Origin: CAYVQF01 sp964454015
GTDB taxonomy: Bacteria > Myxococcota_A > Bradymonadia > UBA4248
Length of the DNA: 32,904 nucleotides
Direction: 5' to 3'
Assembly (NCBI GenBank): GCA_964454015.1
Contig: CAYVQF010000061.1
Coordinates: 1-32,904, forward strand
Part shown: one piece after another, positions 7,801-16,150 of the stretch
How positions within the stretch are numbered: position 1 is the first letter of the stretch
Layout: each line of letters starts with the position of its first letter
The notes under the pieces: generated by a model
Database searches by the model: none
What the model saw: only the letters and a program-made list of their open reading frames with translations
What the model was told of the DNA's origin: nothing
Translations under genes and position numbers: made by a program

Positions 7801-8196
7801 TCTGGCAACCCCAACGGCGGCGCCCTGGTGCTTGACGCGGCGAACCAAGCCCATGTGGTCTTCCTCGACGACAGCGGCCGGCTCCAGCACGCCACCCGAG
7901 TTGGTGGGGTGTGGGTCTTTGATGCGCTTGGCGTGACCAACCCCACCATCGTCCACGACATCGCCATCAACCAGGCGGGGCAACCCGTGGTAGCTTACGC
8001 CGAGAAATCTGGCAGCGGCAGCATCATTCGCTTGCGGGTGGCGGTGCGCAAAGCCGTGGGCGAGTGGGCGGTGGAGGCGGTCAATCCCAGCCTCGACTAT
8101 CCCTTTGGCCTGGATCTGGTGATGCATGGTTCAAGGCCTCACATCTCGTACTACAACGGCAACACCTTCAAAGGCTGGTACGCCACGGCCCAATGA
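4888..8196 (+). CDS. Large lipoprotein: tandem Cys-rich repeats plus C-terminal beta-propeller-like domain
   Basis: An 1102-residue surface lipoprotein. The GTG at 4888 is chosen because GGAGG sits five bases upstream; the frame is open 12 bases further. A signal peptide ends in MAVAC followed by Asp-Glu, then comes an acidic linker of about 60 residues. Next are 11 tandem units of about 45 residues (5176-6678) with the pattern TPxTC..GA.CG...DGCGGTL.CG.C.LPQTCGG, then three units of another Cys-rich repeat of about 45 residues (CGTRCxPCPT...CNGVSCG) to about 7134. The last 350 residues have no Cys repeats and carry six or so spaced motifs of the type YAT..G..W..E, as in a six- or seven-bladed propeller. 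The repeats suggest a disulphide-rich stalk presenting the propeller as a binding head; ligand unknown. No enzyme motif seen. Confidence 0.85.
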   Translation: MRNFEVLIGAWLGALGVALILMAVACDEPTAKGVEDSLDVPAVEVDDADADESEASDWGLDSDGEDVSDTVPDAVVDVAPDVEDSHDGSDVADAPCVPTWSCEEAGAECGSVDDGCGELLDCGGSCALSETCGGGGVANRCGCTPATCAALGVACGSVANGCGGVLHCGDPCVWPETCGGAGEDNQCGCTPLSCAAAEAECGQLPDGCGGELACGSCEAPLICGGAGANRCGDAPCTPKTCVELGAACGSVGDGCGATLNCGSCTLPQTCGGGGVANQCGCTPKSCTALAAQCGEHPDGCGGTVDCGGCTLPQTCGGGGVANQCGCTPTTCTAEGAGCGTIPDGCGGTLSCGGCALPQTCGGGGVANQCGCTPTTCTAEGAGCGSIPDGCGGTLSCGGCTLPQTCGGGGVANQCGCTPTSCTAAGAECGTIDDGCGGTLSCGGCTLPQTCGGGGTANQCGCTPTSCTAAGAECGTIADGCGGTLPCGLCTPPLICGGQQPNRCGDAPCTPKTCVELGAACGSVGDGCGATLNCGGCTLPQTCGGGGVANQCGCTPTTCAEAGAQCGTLADGCGATLTCADLCGANEVCDGANRCQCATGFHRCSGVCVANDSVATCGTRCTPCPTVANGTATCNGVSCGIACDPDYHLCSGQCRWDYAVASCGTRCSPCPTDPNGTATCDGVSCGMACNADYHLCSGTCRSDFSPATCGTRCAPCPTDPNGTATCDGVSCGMGCNATYHHCTPSTCCAWSAMELPFAAHSGDDFGRYSAIAVHSASGRPRIAFQDFVNTGSNVHYATFDGLSWSFENVDVATDWNAGEYVALALTEDVPHIAYPSSSTGMGGRRLRYATKVGTTWSVEDIHTLPYSSDHFVWRYAIAMRGGTPWVLYGLNRWDATASQFFIDMVVAYKSGATWVREVVATESVNSRPMAMSISSDGRVHVLLRSWTSSPSLYHLRYAVRAVDGTWSTETLLSGNPNGGALVLDAANQAHVVFLDDSGRLQHATRVGGVWVFDALGVTNPTIVHDIAINQAGQPVVAYAEKSGSGSIIRLRVAVRKAVGEWAVEAVNPSLDYPFGLDLVMHGSRPHISYYNGNTFKGWYATAQ
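5176..6678 (+). repeat. In-gene tandem array, 135-bp unit, about 11 copies
   Basis: The segment encodes about eleven 45-residue Cys-rich units. The phrase CCCCAGACCTGCGG recurs exactly 135 bp apart at 5686, 5821, 5956, 6091 and 6226, and in slightly altered form at 6502. Units at 5866-6000 and 6001-6135 are almost identical at DNA level. A longer block starting at GATGCGCCGTGTACG (5584) recurs 816 bp later at 6400, giving nearly identical units 4 and 10, both preceded by the variant ending NRCGDAPC. Copy-number change by recombination is therefore likely. Phase is kept at multiples of three throughout, so the array is selected as protein. Confidence 0.9.
6679..7134 (+). repeat. Second in-gene repeat, three copies of about 45 residues
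   Basis: Directly after the first array, three units share the pattern HxCSGxC...CGTRCxPCPT.xNGTATCxGVSCG. They are similar at DNA level, for example GGCACGGCGACCTGT and GGGGTGAGCTGCGG recur. The pattern resembles short EGF-like or plant-lectin-like disulphide modules seen in myxobacterial surface proteins; the exact fold is not assigned. Confidence 0.75.
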
Positions 8197-8219
8197 TGGA
8201 GTGCGCCCGGCTTATGGCG

Positions 8220-8256
8220 CCGCGCGCCGCAGGGGGCCTTGTGTGGCGGCGCGCGG
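8220..8256. terminator. Strong GC hairpin between convergent genes
   Basis: CCGCGCGCCGC at 8220-8230 pairs perfectly over 11 bp with GCGGCGCGCGG at 8246-8256, with a 15-base loop. It lies 24 bp after the stop of the repeat lipoprotein and 18 bp after the stop of the opposing HD-domain gene, the usual place for a bidirectional terminator. There is no U-tract on either strand, so it may act as an mRNA-stabilising hairpin or a Rho-assisted end rather than a classical intrinsic terminator. Confidence 0.5.
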
Positions 8257-8274
8257 GACGGGACAGACTTGCCG

Positions 8275-8832
8275 TTAGGGATTCTCCGCCTTGGGGAAGA
8301 AGATGGCTGGCACCTGGCGGGGGCCGTCTTCGCGGAGGGTACGGCGGGCAAAATCGATGAGGATGCGGGTGAGGTCGCCGCGGGGATGGCGGGCAAAGAC
8401 ATCCTTGACGCCGGCCCGAGCGAGGCCGTGGCGGCGCAGGCCGCGGCTGTGTTCGACCTGCACCGCCAGCCGGATCAGCTCGGCCGTGGGATCGATGCCG
8501 CGCGGCCGGCACAGGGCGTGGTTGTAGAGGAGGCCGTGGGCGAGGGTGAGGCGCTGGGCCGGCGTGAGGCCCCAGTCGGCCGCGGCTCGAGCGACGAAAT
8601 GCCAGCCGCGGTGTAGGTAATTGCGCGGTTCTTGTTCGCTGATGAGGAGGCCCATGTCGTGGAGCCAGCAGGCGGCGGCGAGGATGTCGGGGTCGACGCT
8701 GAGGTGGTGCTGCTCTCCAAGGGCGAGGGCGAAGGCCAAGATCCGTTGATTGTGCGCCGCCAGGGCTGGCCCGGGGTAGGGGTTGTGCGCCCAAAAGAGC
8801 GCTTGCGCTGCCTGGGCGTGGGTGGATGCCAT
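8275..8832 (-). CDS. HD-domain protein, putative metal-dependent phosphohydrolase
   Basis: A 185-residue soluble protein with the HD-superfamily pattern: a His in AAHNQRI near residue 27, the HD pair in CWLHDMGL near residue 58, and further His in HRGWHFV and AHGLLYNH. These residues bind the metal in characterised HD hydrolases; the substrate (nucleotide, cyclic nucleotide or other) cannot be told. The start at 8832 (MASTHAQ) is the first plausible one; the frame extends upstream only as a shadow of the kinase gene. The Shine-Dalgarno is weak, which suits translational coupling: the start is 23 nt after the kinase stop. It may be the output or adaptor of that kinase. There is no HD-GYP signature, so c-di-GMP hydrolysis is not supported. 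Confidence 0.8.
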   Translation of the reverse strand: MASTHAQAAQALFWAHNPYPGPALAAHNQRILAFALALGEQHHLSVDPDILAAACWLHDMGLLISEQEPRNYLHRGWHFVARAAADWGLTPAQRLTLAHGLLYNHALCRPRGIDPTAELIRLAVQVEHSRGLRRHGLARAGVKDVFARHPRGDLTRILIDFARRTLREDGPRQVPAIFFPKAENP

Positions 8833-8855
8833 AGTAAAACTCGAGCGGGTGGGTG

Positions 8856-11800
8856 TTAGGTGTCTTGGTCGAGGACTCGCCGCACCATCTGGGTGAGCTG
8901 GGCGGCAGAGAAGGGTTTGCCGATGAAGTGGGTGTCGGGGCTGAGGACGCCGTGGTGGACGATGGCGTCTTCGGCGTAGCCCGACATGAAGAGGACCTTG
9001 AGGGTGGGCAGGCGTTGGCAGAGGAGGGTGGCCAGGGTGTCGCCGCTGTGGGTGGGCATGACGACGTCGGTGAGGAGGAGGTGGATGGTGTCGGCGTGGG
9101 ATTCGGCCAGCTCGATGGCGTGGGTGGTGTCGCGGGCGAGGAGCACCTGGTAGCCCGATTGGCTGAGGATGCGGCCGGCGAGCTTGCGCACGGCTTCTTC
9201 GTCTTCGACGATGAGGATGGTCTCGACGCCAGCGGCGTTGGGGCAAGCGGTGAGTTCTCGGTGCGCCTCGTGGTTGGCCTGGTCGATGCGCGGGAGGAAG
9301 ACCTTGAAGGTGCTGCCGTGGCCGACCTCGCTGTAGACCCAGATGCTGCCGCGGCTCTGTTTGACGATGCCGTAGATGGTGGCCAAGCCGAGGCCGGTCC
9401 CTTTGCCGACCTCTTTGGTGGAGAAGAAGGGGTCGAAGATGCGCTCTTTGGTGGCGGCGTCCATGCCGCAGCCCGTGTCGGTGACGGCGAGCATGACGTA
9501 GGGACCGGGTTGCGCGGCTAGGTTGAGGGCGGCGTGGGCTTCGTCGAGCTGGATGTTGGTCGTGTTGATGGTCAGCTTGCCGCCGTGGGGCATGGCGTCA
9601 CGGGCGTTGATGACCAGGTTCATGAGGATCTGTTCCATCTGGCTGGGATCGGCCTCGATGCAGCCGAGGTCGGGCTGGAGGGCGAGGCGGCTCTCGATGT
9701 CTTCGCCCAAGAGGCGGCGCAGCATGGCGTGCAGGTCTTGGATGATGTCGTTGAGGTTGAGGACTTTGGGCTGTAGGACTTGTTTGCGACTGAAGGCCAG
9801 TAACTGACGCGTCAGGGCGGCGGCGCGGGTGCCAGCGTCGCGGACTTCGCGGATGTCTTCGCGGGCGACGCTCTCGGGGGGGAGGTTGGCGATGGCGAAA
9901 TCGCTGAAGCCGATGATGACGCTGAGGAGGTTGTTGAAGTCGTGGGCGATGCCGCCAGCGAGGCGGCCCACGGACTCGAGGCGTTGGGCCTGGCGGAGGC
10001 TGGCCTCGGTGATCTTGAGGGCGGTGATGTCGACGCAGAGCCCGGCGATGGTGGGGTCGTCATCGCTGCCAGCGACGGGGCGCAGTTGGAGGCGGACGTG
10101 GTGGGTTTTGCCGTTGTGGTGGCGCACCCGCAGCTCGAAGGCTTCGCTGTGTCCCTGCGCGGCGAGGGAGACGAAGCGCTCGGCCGTGGAGAGATCGTCG
10201 GGGTGGATGAGGTCTTGGAGTTGGGTGTGAACGATGGCCTCTGGGGTGTAGCCGTATTTGGCGATGGCGCTACTGGCAAAGAGAAAGCGCCCCTGTGCAT
10301 CGAGGGCAAAGACCACGTCGTCCAGGTTCTCGATGAGGCTGCGGTAGCGTTCCTCTGAGGCTTCGAGGGCTTTGAGGCTGTGGACATTGGCGATGGCGAC
10401 GGAGGTGGCATCGGCGAGGGCTTGTAAGAGCTCGAGCTCGTCGAGGGTGGCGTCATGGGGGTGGTCCCAGTAGACGCCGATGGCACCGGCGACGTCGCGG
10501 CGGCCGATGGGGACGAGGGCTAGGCTCTTGACGAAGGTGGCGGCGTAGAGCTCGAGGGGGATGCGGGGATCCTTGCGGATATCGGGGACGAGGGCTGCCT
10601 GCGCGTGTTCGATGACCCAGCCGCTGATGCACGTGGTGAGGGAGAAGCGGCGGCCGCGCCACAGGGGGGCGATGGCGTTCTCGTCGACGTAGTGACACGT
10701 GTCGCCTTCTCTGAGGACGAAGGTGGTGCCTTGGGCGTGGGTGAGATCCCGGGCCGTATCGCGGACGATGGCAACAATCTCTTTGATATCGTGGGCTTTG
10801 GCGAGCGTCTGTAGCACCTGGGTGAGTCGCTGCAGGCGCCGGGTCATGTCGTGGTGGGCGTTCTCGGCGGCGATGCGTTGGGTGACGTCGGTGATGAAAC
10901 CTTCGAGGGCCAGGACGTGGCCTTGGTCGTTCTTGACGGCGCTGCCCTTCTCCCACACCCACTTGACTTGGCCCACGGCGTCGATGATGCGGTACTCCAT
11001 GGTGAAGTGGCGATCTTGGGCGACGCCGGCGTTGACCTCGGCGAGGACCCGAGCTCGGTCGTCGGGGTGAATGAGGTCGGCGTAGGAGAGATCGCGATCT
11101 TGGAGGATGCGTTCGGGTGGATAGCCGGTGAGGGCGAAGCAGCCTTCGCTGACGATCTCCATGCTGAAGGTGTCGTTGAAGGCGCAGCGGTAGGCCATGC
11201 CGGCTAGGTTGTCGAGGAGGGTGGTGATGCGGCGCTCGCTTTCTTGGAGGCTGTGTTCCAGGTGCCGCTGGGCGGTGATGTCCATCAGGGTGGTGTGCAC
11301 CTGGTAGGGTCGTTCCTGGCCTGGGTGGCGTTGCGGCACGGCGGTGACGACCAGCCATTTTTGTTCGCCCGTGACGGTGTCGACGATGCCGAGGACGACG
11401 TCGCGCACGGTCTGCCCCGTAGCGAGGGCTTGAAAGGAGGGGAGGGACTCGCGGGGGAAGGGAGAACCGTCGGCGTGGAGGGTCAGCCAGCGTTGCTGGA
11501 TCGTCGGGTCGCTGCGCAGCTCAGCGAGCGAGGCGCCGAGGATTTCTTCGGCGGCGGGGTTGAGGGCGATGAGCTGGCCGTCGGCGTCTTGGTAGACGAC
11601 GCCTTGGGTCATGGTTTCGAAGAGGGTGCGGTAGCGGTCATGGGTTTCGTGAAGGGCGGTGACGTCTTTGATGACGTGGACGAAGCCGTCGACTTCTCCG
11701 TCGGGATTGCGAAGCGGCCAGGCGCTCATCTCGAGGGTTTTGTCGTCGCGGGAAAAGGTGAGGCTCGTGGAGCCGGCGCCGTGTTGGGCCGTGTCACAGG

Positions 11801-12473
11801 GGCAGGCGGCGAAGGGGGCTTCATCTTGGTGAAAGAGCTGATGGCATTTTTGGCCGAGGATGGCCTCGAGGGGGAGGCCGAGGTGTTGGCTGCCGGCTTT
11901 GTTGATCGCCACCACCCGGCGCGCGTTGTCGATGACGCAGACGATGTCCGAGATGGCGTTGAAGGTGTTGCGCCAAGTGTTGACCGAGCGCAGGAACGCG
12001 CTCTCGGTGGTGGTCGCTTCTTCTGGTGCGGCTTCTGGGTCTGGGTCTTGGCTCAGGGTCGCGAGGACGCGCTGGGTGTTGCGCAGAAGCTGTTCACTGG
12101 CCTGACGCAGGCTGTGATCGAGGGAGAGGATGAGGACGCCGGCGGCGACGGGGACGAAGCGCAGCTCGAAGTGGCCCATTTGGCCATCGGGGTAGCGGAA
12201 GGGGTTCTCCATCTGGGCCGGGGTGCCGCTGCGCAGGGTGGTCAGCAGCGTGGCGTACATCTCGGTCTCTTCGATGCCAGGGAAGAGGTCGGCCATGCGC
12301 CGACCGATGAGCTCGGCTGCGGGTCGGTGCGCCTGCTGGGCGGCGACGGCGTTGACGTAGAGGTAGGTGCCAGCGGCGTCGACGATCTGGGCGCCTTCGA
12401 GGAGGTGATCGAGGGCGGCGTAGGAGAGGTCGTGCAGCTTGGGGCCCGTGGCCACAGGGCGCTCCTCGCTCAT
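8856..12473 (-). CDS. Soluble hybrid sensor histidine kinase (five PAS, one GAF, HisKA, HATPase, REC)
   Basis: A 1205-residue cytoplasmic sensor with no membrane segment. In order: PAS (about 18-118), PAS (167-276) with a Cys-containing loop FAACPCD, PAS (279-401), PAS (412-533), GAF (555-695), PAS (709-818), a HisKA dimer/phosphoacceptor region with AHDFNNLL (His844), a GHKL ATPase with NARDAM, DTGCGM and GKGTGLGLATIYG, and a C-terminal receiver with LLLTDVVMP (phospho-accepting Asp1136) and GKPFS Lys. All catalytic residues are present, so it should autophosphorylate and pass phosphate to its own receiver. The signal is intracellular; the Cys loop in the second PAS could bind a metal or sense redox, which is inference. 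GGAAGGA precedes the ATG. It is followed at 23 nt by the HD-domain gene. Confidence 0.95.
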   Translation of the reverse strand: MSEERPVATGPKLHDLSYAALDHLLEGAQIVDAAGTYLYVNAVAAQQAHRPAAELIGRRMADLFPGIEETEMYATLLTTLRSGTPAQMENPFRYPDGQMGHFELRFVPVAAGVLILSLDHSLRQASEQLLRNTQRVLATLSQDPDPEAAPEEATTTESAFLRSVNTWRNTFNAISDIVCVIDNARRVVAINKAGSQHLGLPLEAILGQKCHQLFHQDEAPFAACPCDTAQHGAGSTSLTFSRDDKTLEMSAWPLRNPDGEVDGFVHVIKDVTALHETHDRYRTLFETMTQGVVYQDADGQLIALNPAAEEILGASLAELRSDPTIQQRWLTLHADGSPFPRESLPSFQALATGQTVRDVVLGIVDTVTGEQKWLVVTAVPQRHPGQERPYQVHTTLMDITAQRHLEHSLQESERRITTLLDNLAGMAYRCAFNDTFSMEIVSEGCFALTGYPPERILQDRDLSYADLIHPDDRARVLAEVNAGVAQDRHFTMEYRIIDAVGQVKWVWEKGSAVKNDQGHVLALEGFITDVTQRIAAENAHHDMTRRLQRLTQVLQTLAKAHDIKEIVAIVRDTARDLTHAQGTTFVLREGDTCHYVDENAIAPLWRGRRFSLTTCISGWVIEHAQAALVPDIRKDPRIPLELYAATFVKSLALVPIGRRDVAGAIGVYWDHPHDATLDELELLQALADATSVAIANVHSLKALEASEERYRSLIENLDDVVFALDAQGRFLFASSAIAKYGYTPEAIVHTQLQDLIHPDDLSTAERFVSLAAQGHSEAFELRVRHHNGKTHHVRLQLRPVAGSDDDPTIAGLCVDITALKITEASLRQAQRLESVGRLAGGIAHDFNNLLSVIIGFSDFAIANLPPESVAREDIREVRDAGTRAAALTRQLLAFSRKQVLQPKVLNLNDIIQDLHAMLRRLLGEDIESRLALQPDLGCIEADPSQMEQILMNLVINARDAMPHGGKLTINTTNIQLDEAHAALNLAAQPGPYVMLAVTDTGCGMDAATKERIFDPFFSTKEVGKGTGLGLATIYGIVKQSRGSIWVYSEVGHGSTFKVFLPRIDQANHEAHRELTACPNAAGVETILIVEDEEAVRKLAGRILSQSGYQVLLARDTTHAIELAESHADTIHLLLTDVVMPTHSGDTLATLLCQRLPTLKVLFMSGYAEDAIVHHGVLSPDTHFIGKPFSAAQLTQMVRRVLDQDT

Positions 12474-12541
12474 GGTCGATTCCTTCCAGCGCTGGGGTAG
12501 GCACTGCGTTCGGTGAAAGGGTCCAAGGCAATCTTCGGGGG

Positions 12542-12570
12542 AGAATAATTCCTATGGGTGAATGGTGCAA
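12542..12570 (-). promoter_or_regulatory. Possible promoter of the hybrid kinase gene
   Basis: On the minus strand TTGCAC (12565-12570) is followed after 17 bases by TATTCT (12542-12547), in the AT-richest part of the 174-bp gap upstream of the kinase. A transcript would start near 12535 with a leader of about 60 nt. The hexamers match the consensus at three and four of six positions, so this is only a candidate. Confidence 0.35.
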
Positions 12571-12647
12571 TAGGGGTGCAGGCGCAGGTCAAGACCGGCC
12601 CGCTCTGAGAGGGTCAGCATGGGGGAGGTTCTGGTGGCGTTCCCTCT

Positions 12648-14078
<1,431 letters not shown>

Positions 14079-14108
14079 AGGGGGGCCTCGAAGTGGCGCG
14101 CCGTGGAT

Positions 14109-15176
14109 TCAAGGGAGGATGCGGAGGCGATCGCGGACCAGGAGGCGAAGCTTGCCGCGGCGGACCACCTCCTCCCAGTTGCGGTAGTCCGCCGGGGGGA
14201 GGTAGCGCGTGCTGACGGGGTCATAGTGACCGGGTTGACCCGTGAGGGTGGCCATGGCCGAGGTGGCGGCGGCTTTGACGCCGTCGTCGGTGGCGCGTGC
14301 GCCGCCGTAGTAGTCGTTGCCGGGCCAGGAGACGTGATCCCAGGCGACGACTGAGAAGAGGGCGCAGTCGGCGAAGGCGTCTTCGGCGGCTTCAGCGTAT
14401 GTCGCAGGCGGGCAGAGCTGGCTCTTGCCAGGGTTGCCCTGGGTGAGGGGGCGCACGAGATAGGTGATGTGGGCGATGCGCTGGCGCGCGTTGTGCCCCT
14501 CGGCGTAGGGGTCGTAGTAGAGGGCGGCCACCCCTGGGAGCTGCGCCGCATGGCGCTGCAGCAGGGTCGCGATGGCGACGCCGAGACGCTCCCCGAGCTG
14601 GCCGCGGAAGGGGCCGGCAAAGTGGCCACAGCCGAGGCCGGGGACGGTGACCAAAGCCCGGCGCCCCTGGGCGGCCGCCTGCTCACTGGCAAAGCGCAGG
14701 GCGGGCAACAAGCGCCGCTCGTAGAGCGCGACGAAGGCGTCGTCGTCGATGTGTCCGTCGCGCACCAGCGCGTCCCAATCGGCCGGCGTAGGACCGGCGC
14801 TGGCCAGGAGCGCACCGGGGACGAAGAGGAGGGTGGCGGGAAAGGGGTGCGGGTGCACCTGCGGCTGGGCGTGGGCGCCGTCGTCGAAGACCTCGACCTC
14901 GACGGCGACCGCCGTGTCGCCCAAGAGGCCCAGCTCGCGCAGGTTCCAATCGCTGCCGTCGCCAATGACGGCGCTCTCGGCAAAAATCATGGGGCGCTTG
15001 GTGTGCAAGAGCGCCTCCAGGAGCGCCTCGGGGCTGAGGTCGTCCAAGCTTTGCTCGCCCAGGACTTTGGCCAGACGCGCGCCAGGGAGCGCTGCGCGGC
15101 GCTGCAAGTCCTGGGCATGGTTCTGCACCTGCGACCAAGCGCGTGGGTGCATGAGCACGTGATAGGTGGGGGCCAT
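14109..15176 (-). CDS. Conserved protein of unknown function
   Basis: A 355-residue soluble protein, no signal peptide or membrane helix. GGGAGG lies 8 bases before the ATG. It is rich in motifs that look strongly conserved: ALVTVPGLGCGHFAGPF near residue 196, VRPLTQGNPGK near residue 262, WDHVSWPGNDYYGG near residue 297, and RATDDGVKAAATS straight after it. The Gly-rich VPGLGCGHFAG segment recalls a macrodomain phosphate loop, and Asp/His residues in WDHVSWPGND could be catalytic, so an ADP-ribose- or nucleotide-related enzyme is possible, but I cannot assign a family with confidence. It heads a likely two-gene operon with the aldehyde dehydrogenase. Confidence 0.75.
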   Translation of the reverse strand: MAPTYHVLMHPRAWSQVQNHAQDLQRRAALPGARLAKVLGEQSLDDLSPEALLEALLHTKRPMIFAESAVIGDGSDWNLRELGLLGDTAVAVEVEVFDDGAHAQPQVHPHPFPATLLFVPGALLASAGPTPADWDALVRDGHIDDDAFVALYERRLLPALRFASEQAAAQGRRALVTVPGLGCGHFAGPFRGQLGERLGVAIATLLQRHAAQLPGVAALYYDPYAEGHNARQRIAHITYLVRPLTQGNPGKSQLCPPATYAEAAEDAFADCALFSVVAWDHVSWPGNDYYGGARATDDGVKAAATSAMATLTGQPGHYDPVSTRYLPPADYRNWEEVVRRGKLRLLVRDRLRILP

Positions 15177-15270
15177 CGTTCATCCTCCCGTCGCGGGATC
15201 AGGAACACATCTAGCGACACGTATTCGTTAATCTATCGGGCCAGCATGGGGCGCGCAAGGGTGGTGCCAT

Positions 15271-15930
15271 TCACCCAAAGAGTTCGCCTTGGAGCGGCGG
15301 CGCCAGCACCGTGGGGTCGTCATGACGGACGTCGTTGACCCGCGTCGAGACCGGGCGCCAGGTCAGATCCCTGTGCCATGGCGCCGGCAGCGCCGCGCCT
15401 CCCTCCAACCATGCGTCGAAATCCTCTGGCCGGAGCAAGAACGGCGCCCGGTGGTGCAGCGTCGTCAGCCCACCCCAGGCCGCGGTGGTCACGATGGTGC
15501 ACGTCTCGAGGGGCGCCGCCTCAGGGCTCGACCAGCGCTCCCATAGGCCGGCAAATATCAACAGCGACGCGTCACTGGCTGTGATATAGTGAGGCTTCTT
15601 TTGGCCGCGCCCGCCAGACCACTCGAAGAAGCCGCTGGCAGGGATGAGACAGCGTCGCTGCCGCGCGGCGTCGCGAAAAGCGGCCTTGTCAAAGAGGGTC
15701 TCGGCGCGGGCGTTGATCATTTTGGCGGCGCCGCTGCTGTCTCTGGCCCAATGGGGGACCAGACCCCAGCGCAGCCAAGAAGGGCGGCGCTCCCCCGCCT
15801 CGCGGCGCACCGCCAAGACCGGCTGGGTGGGGGCGATGTTGTAACGCAGGGGCACGGCCGGCAGCGAGGTCACACCCAAGGTCAAGGACAAGGCCCCGCT
15901 GTCCGTGATGAGTCCAAAACGACCACACAT
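15271..15930 (-). CDS. yedK: SRAP-family abasic-site-binding protein (YedK/HMCES-like)
   Basis: A 219-residue protein of the SOS-response-associated peptidase family, which crosslinks to abasic sites in single-stranded DNA through Cys2 and so shields them at forks. The start at 15930 is set by the invariant MCGRFG N-terminus; the initiator Met must be removed to expose Cys2, and AAAGGA lies upstream. Other active-site elements are present: YNIAPTQ, INARAET (Asn), IPASGFFEW (Glu). The usual HxRMP motif, which carries the catalytic His, reads HHRAP here: the His and Arg are kept but Met is Ala. It lies 16 nt downstream of the small UGA-containing gene on the same strand, which suggests co-transcription. 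No LexA box was recognised. Confidence 0.93.
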   Translation of the reverse strand: MCGRFGLITDSGALSLTLGVTSLPAVPLRYNIAPTQPVLAVRREAGERRPSWLRWGLVPHWARDSSGAAKMINARAETLFDKAAFRDAARQRRCLIPASGFFEWSGGRGQKKPHYITASDASLLIFAGLWERWSSPEAAPLETCTIVTTAAWGGLTTLHHRAPFLLRPEDFDAWLEGGAALPAPWHRDLTWRPVSTRVNDVRHDDPTVLAPPLQGELFG

Positions 15931-15946
15931 TGCCCCGTCCTTTGCC

Positions 15947-16150
15947 TCATGCCTTTGGGCTCGCCTCATCGGAGCGCGCCGCCGTCACGTCGGCTGCGGC
16001 CTCCCCTCGCTTCGTCTCAGCGCCTTTGGGGCTCCCATCCAGGGAGCAAGCGGGGCTCATTCAAGTGGCCACTCCCAGGCGCGGCAGGACCCAGCGTTGG
16101 AGGGCAAACCACGCGAATACCACCATAAAAAGAATCATCCAGTCACTCAT
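15947..16150 (-). CDS. Candidate small membrane selenoprotein (in-frame UGA at codon 30)
   Basis: From the ATG at 16148-16150, preceded by GAGG seven bases upstream, the frame encodes MSDWMILFMVVFAWF, one hydrophobic helix, then QRWVLPRLGVAT and TGA (16061-16063). Read through as Sec, the frame goes on for 37 codons as MSPACSLDGS and a hydrophilic Glu/Lys/Ala-rich tail, ending at a TGA 16 nt before the SRAP start. The result is a 67-residue one-helix protein with U30 and C35. A hairpin fitting a bacterial SECIS follows the UGA. If the UGA is a stop, the product is a 29-residue membrane peptide, and an ATG touches the stop. I recall small membrane proteins with Cys at the matching place, but cannot verify this. 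No Sec machinery is in the window. Confidence 0.5.
16031..16047 (-). promoter_or_regulatory. SECIS-like hairpin downstream of the in-frame UGA
   Basis: On the minus strand GCUCCC (16042-16047), loop UGGAU, GGGAGC (16031-16036) form a perfect six-pair stem. It begins 13 nt after the UGA at 16061-16063, and the loop begins at the 20th base after it. A lower helix can add CGCUU (16048-16052) with AAGGCG (16021-16026), with one bulged G and an internal loop. Bacterial SECIS elements are short hairpins within the coding frame just after the UGA with G near the start of the apical loop, and this has a G in second place. No U-tract follows, so it is not an intrinsic terminator. Confidence 0.5.
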
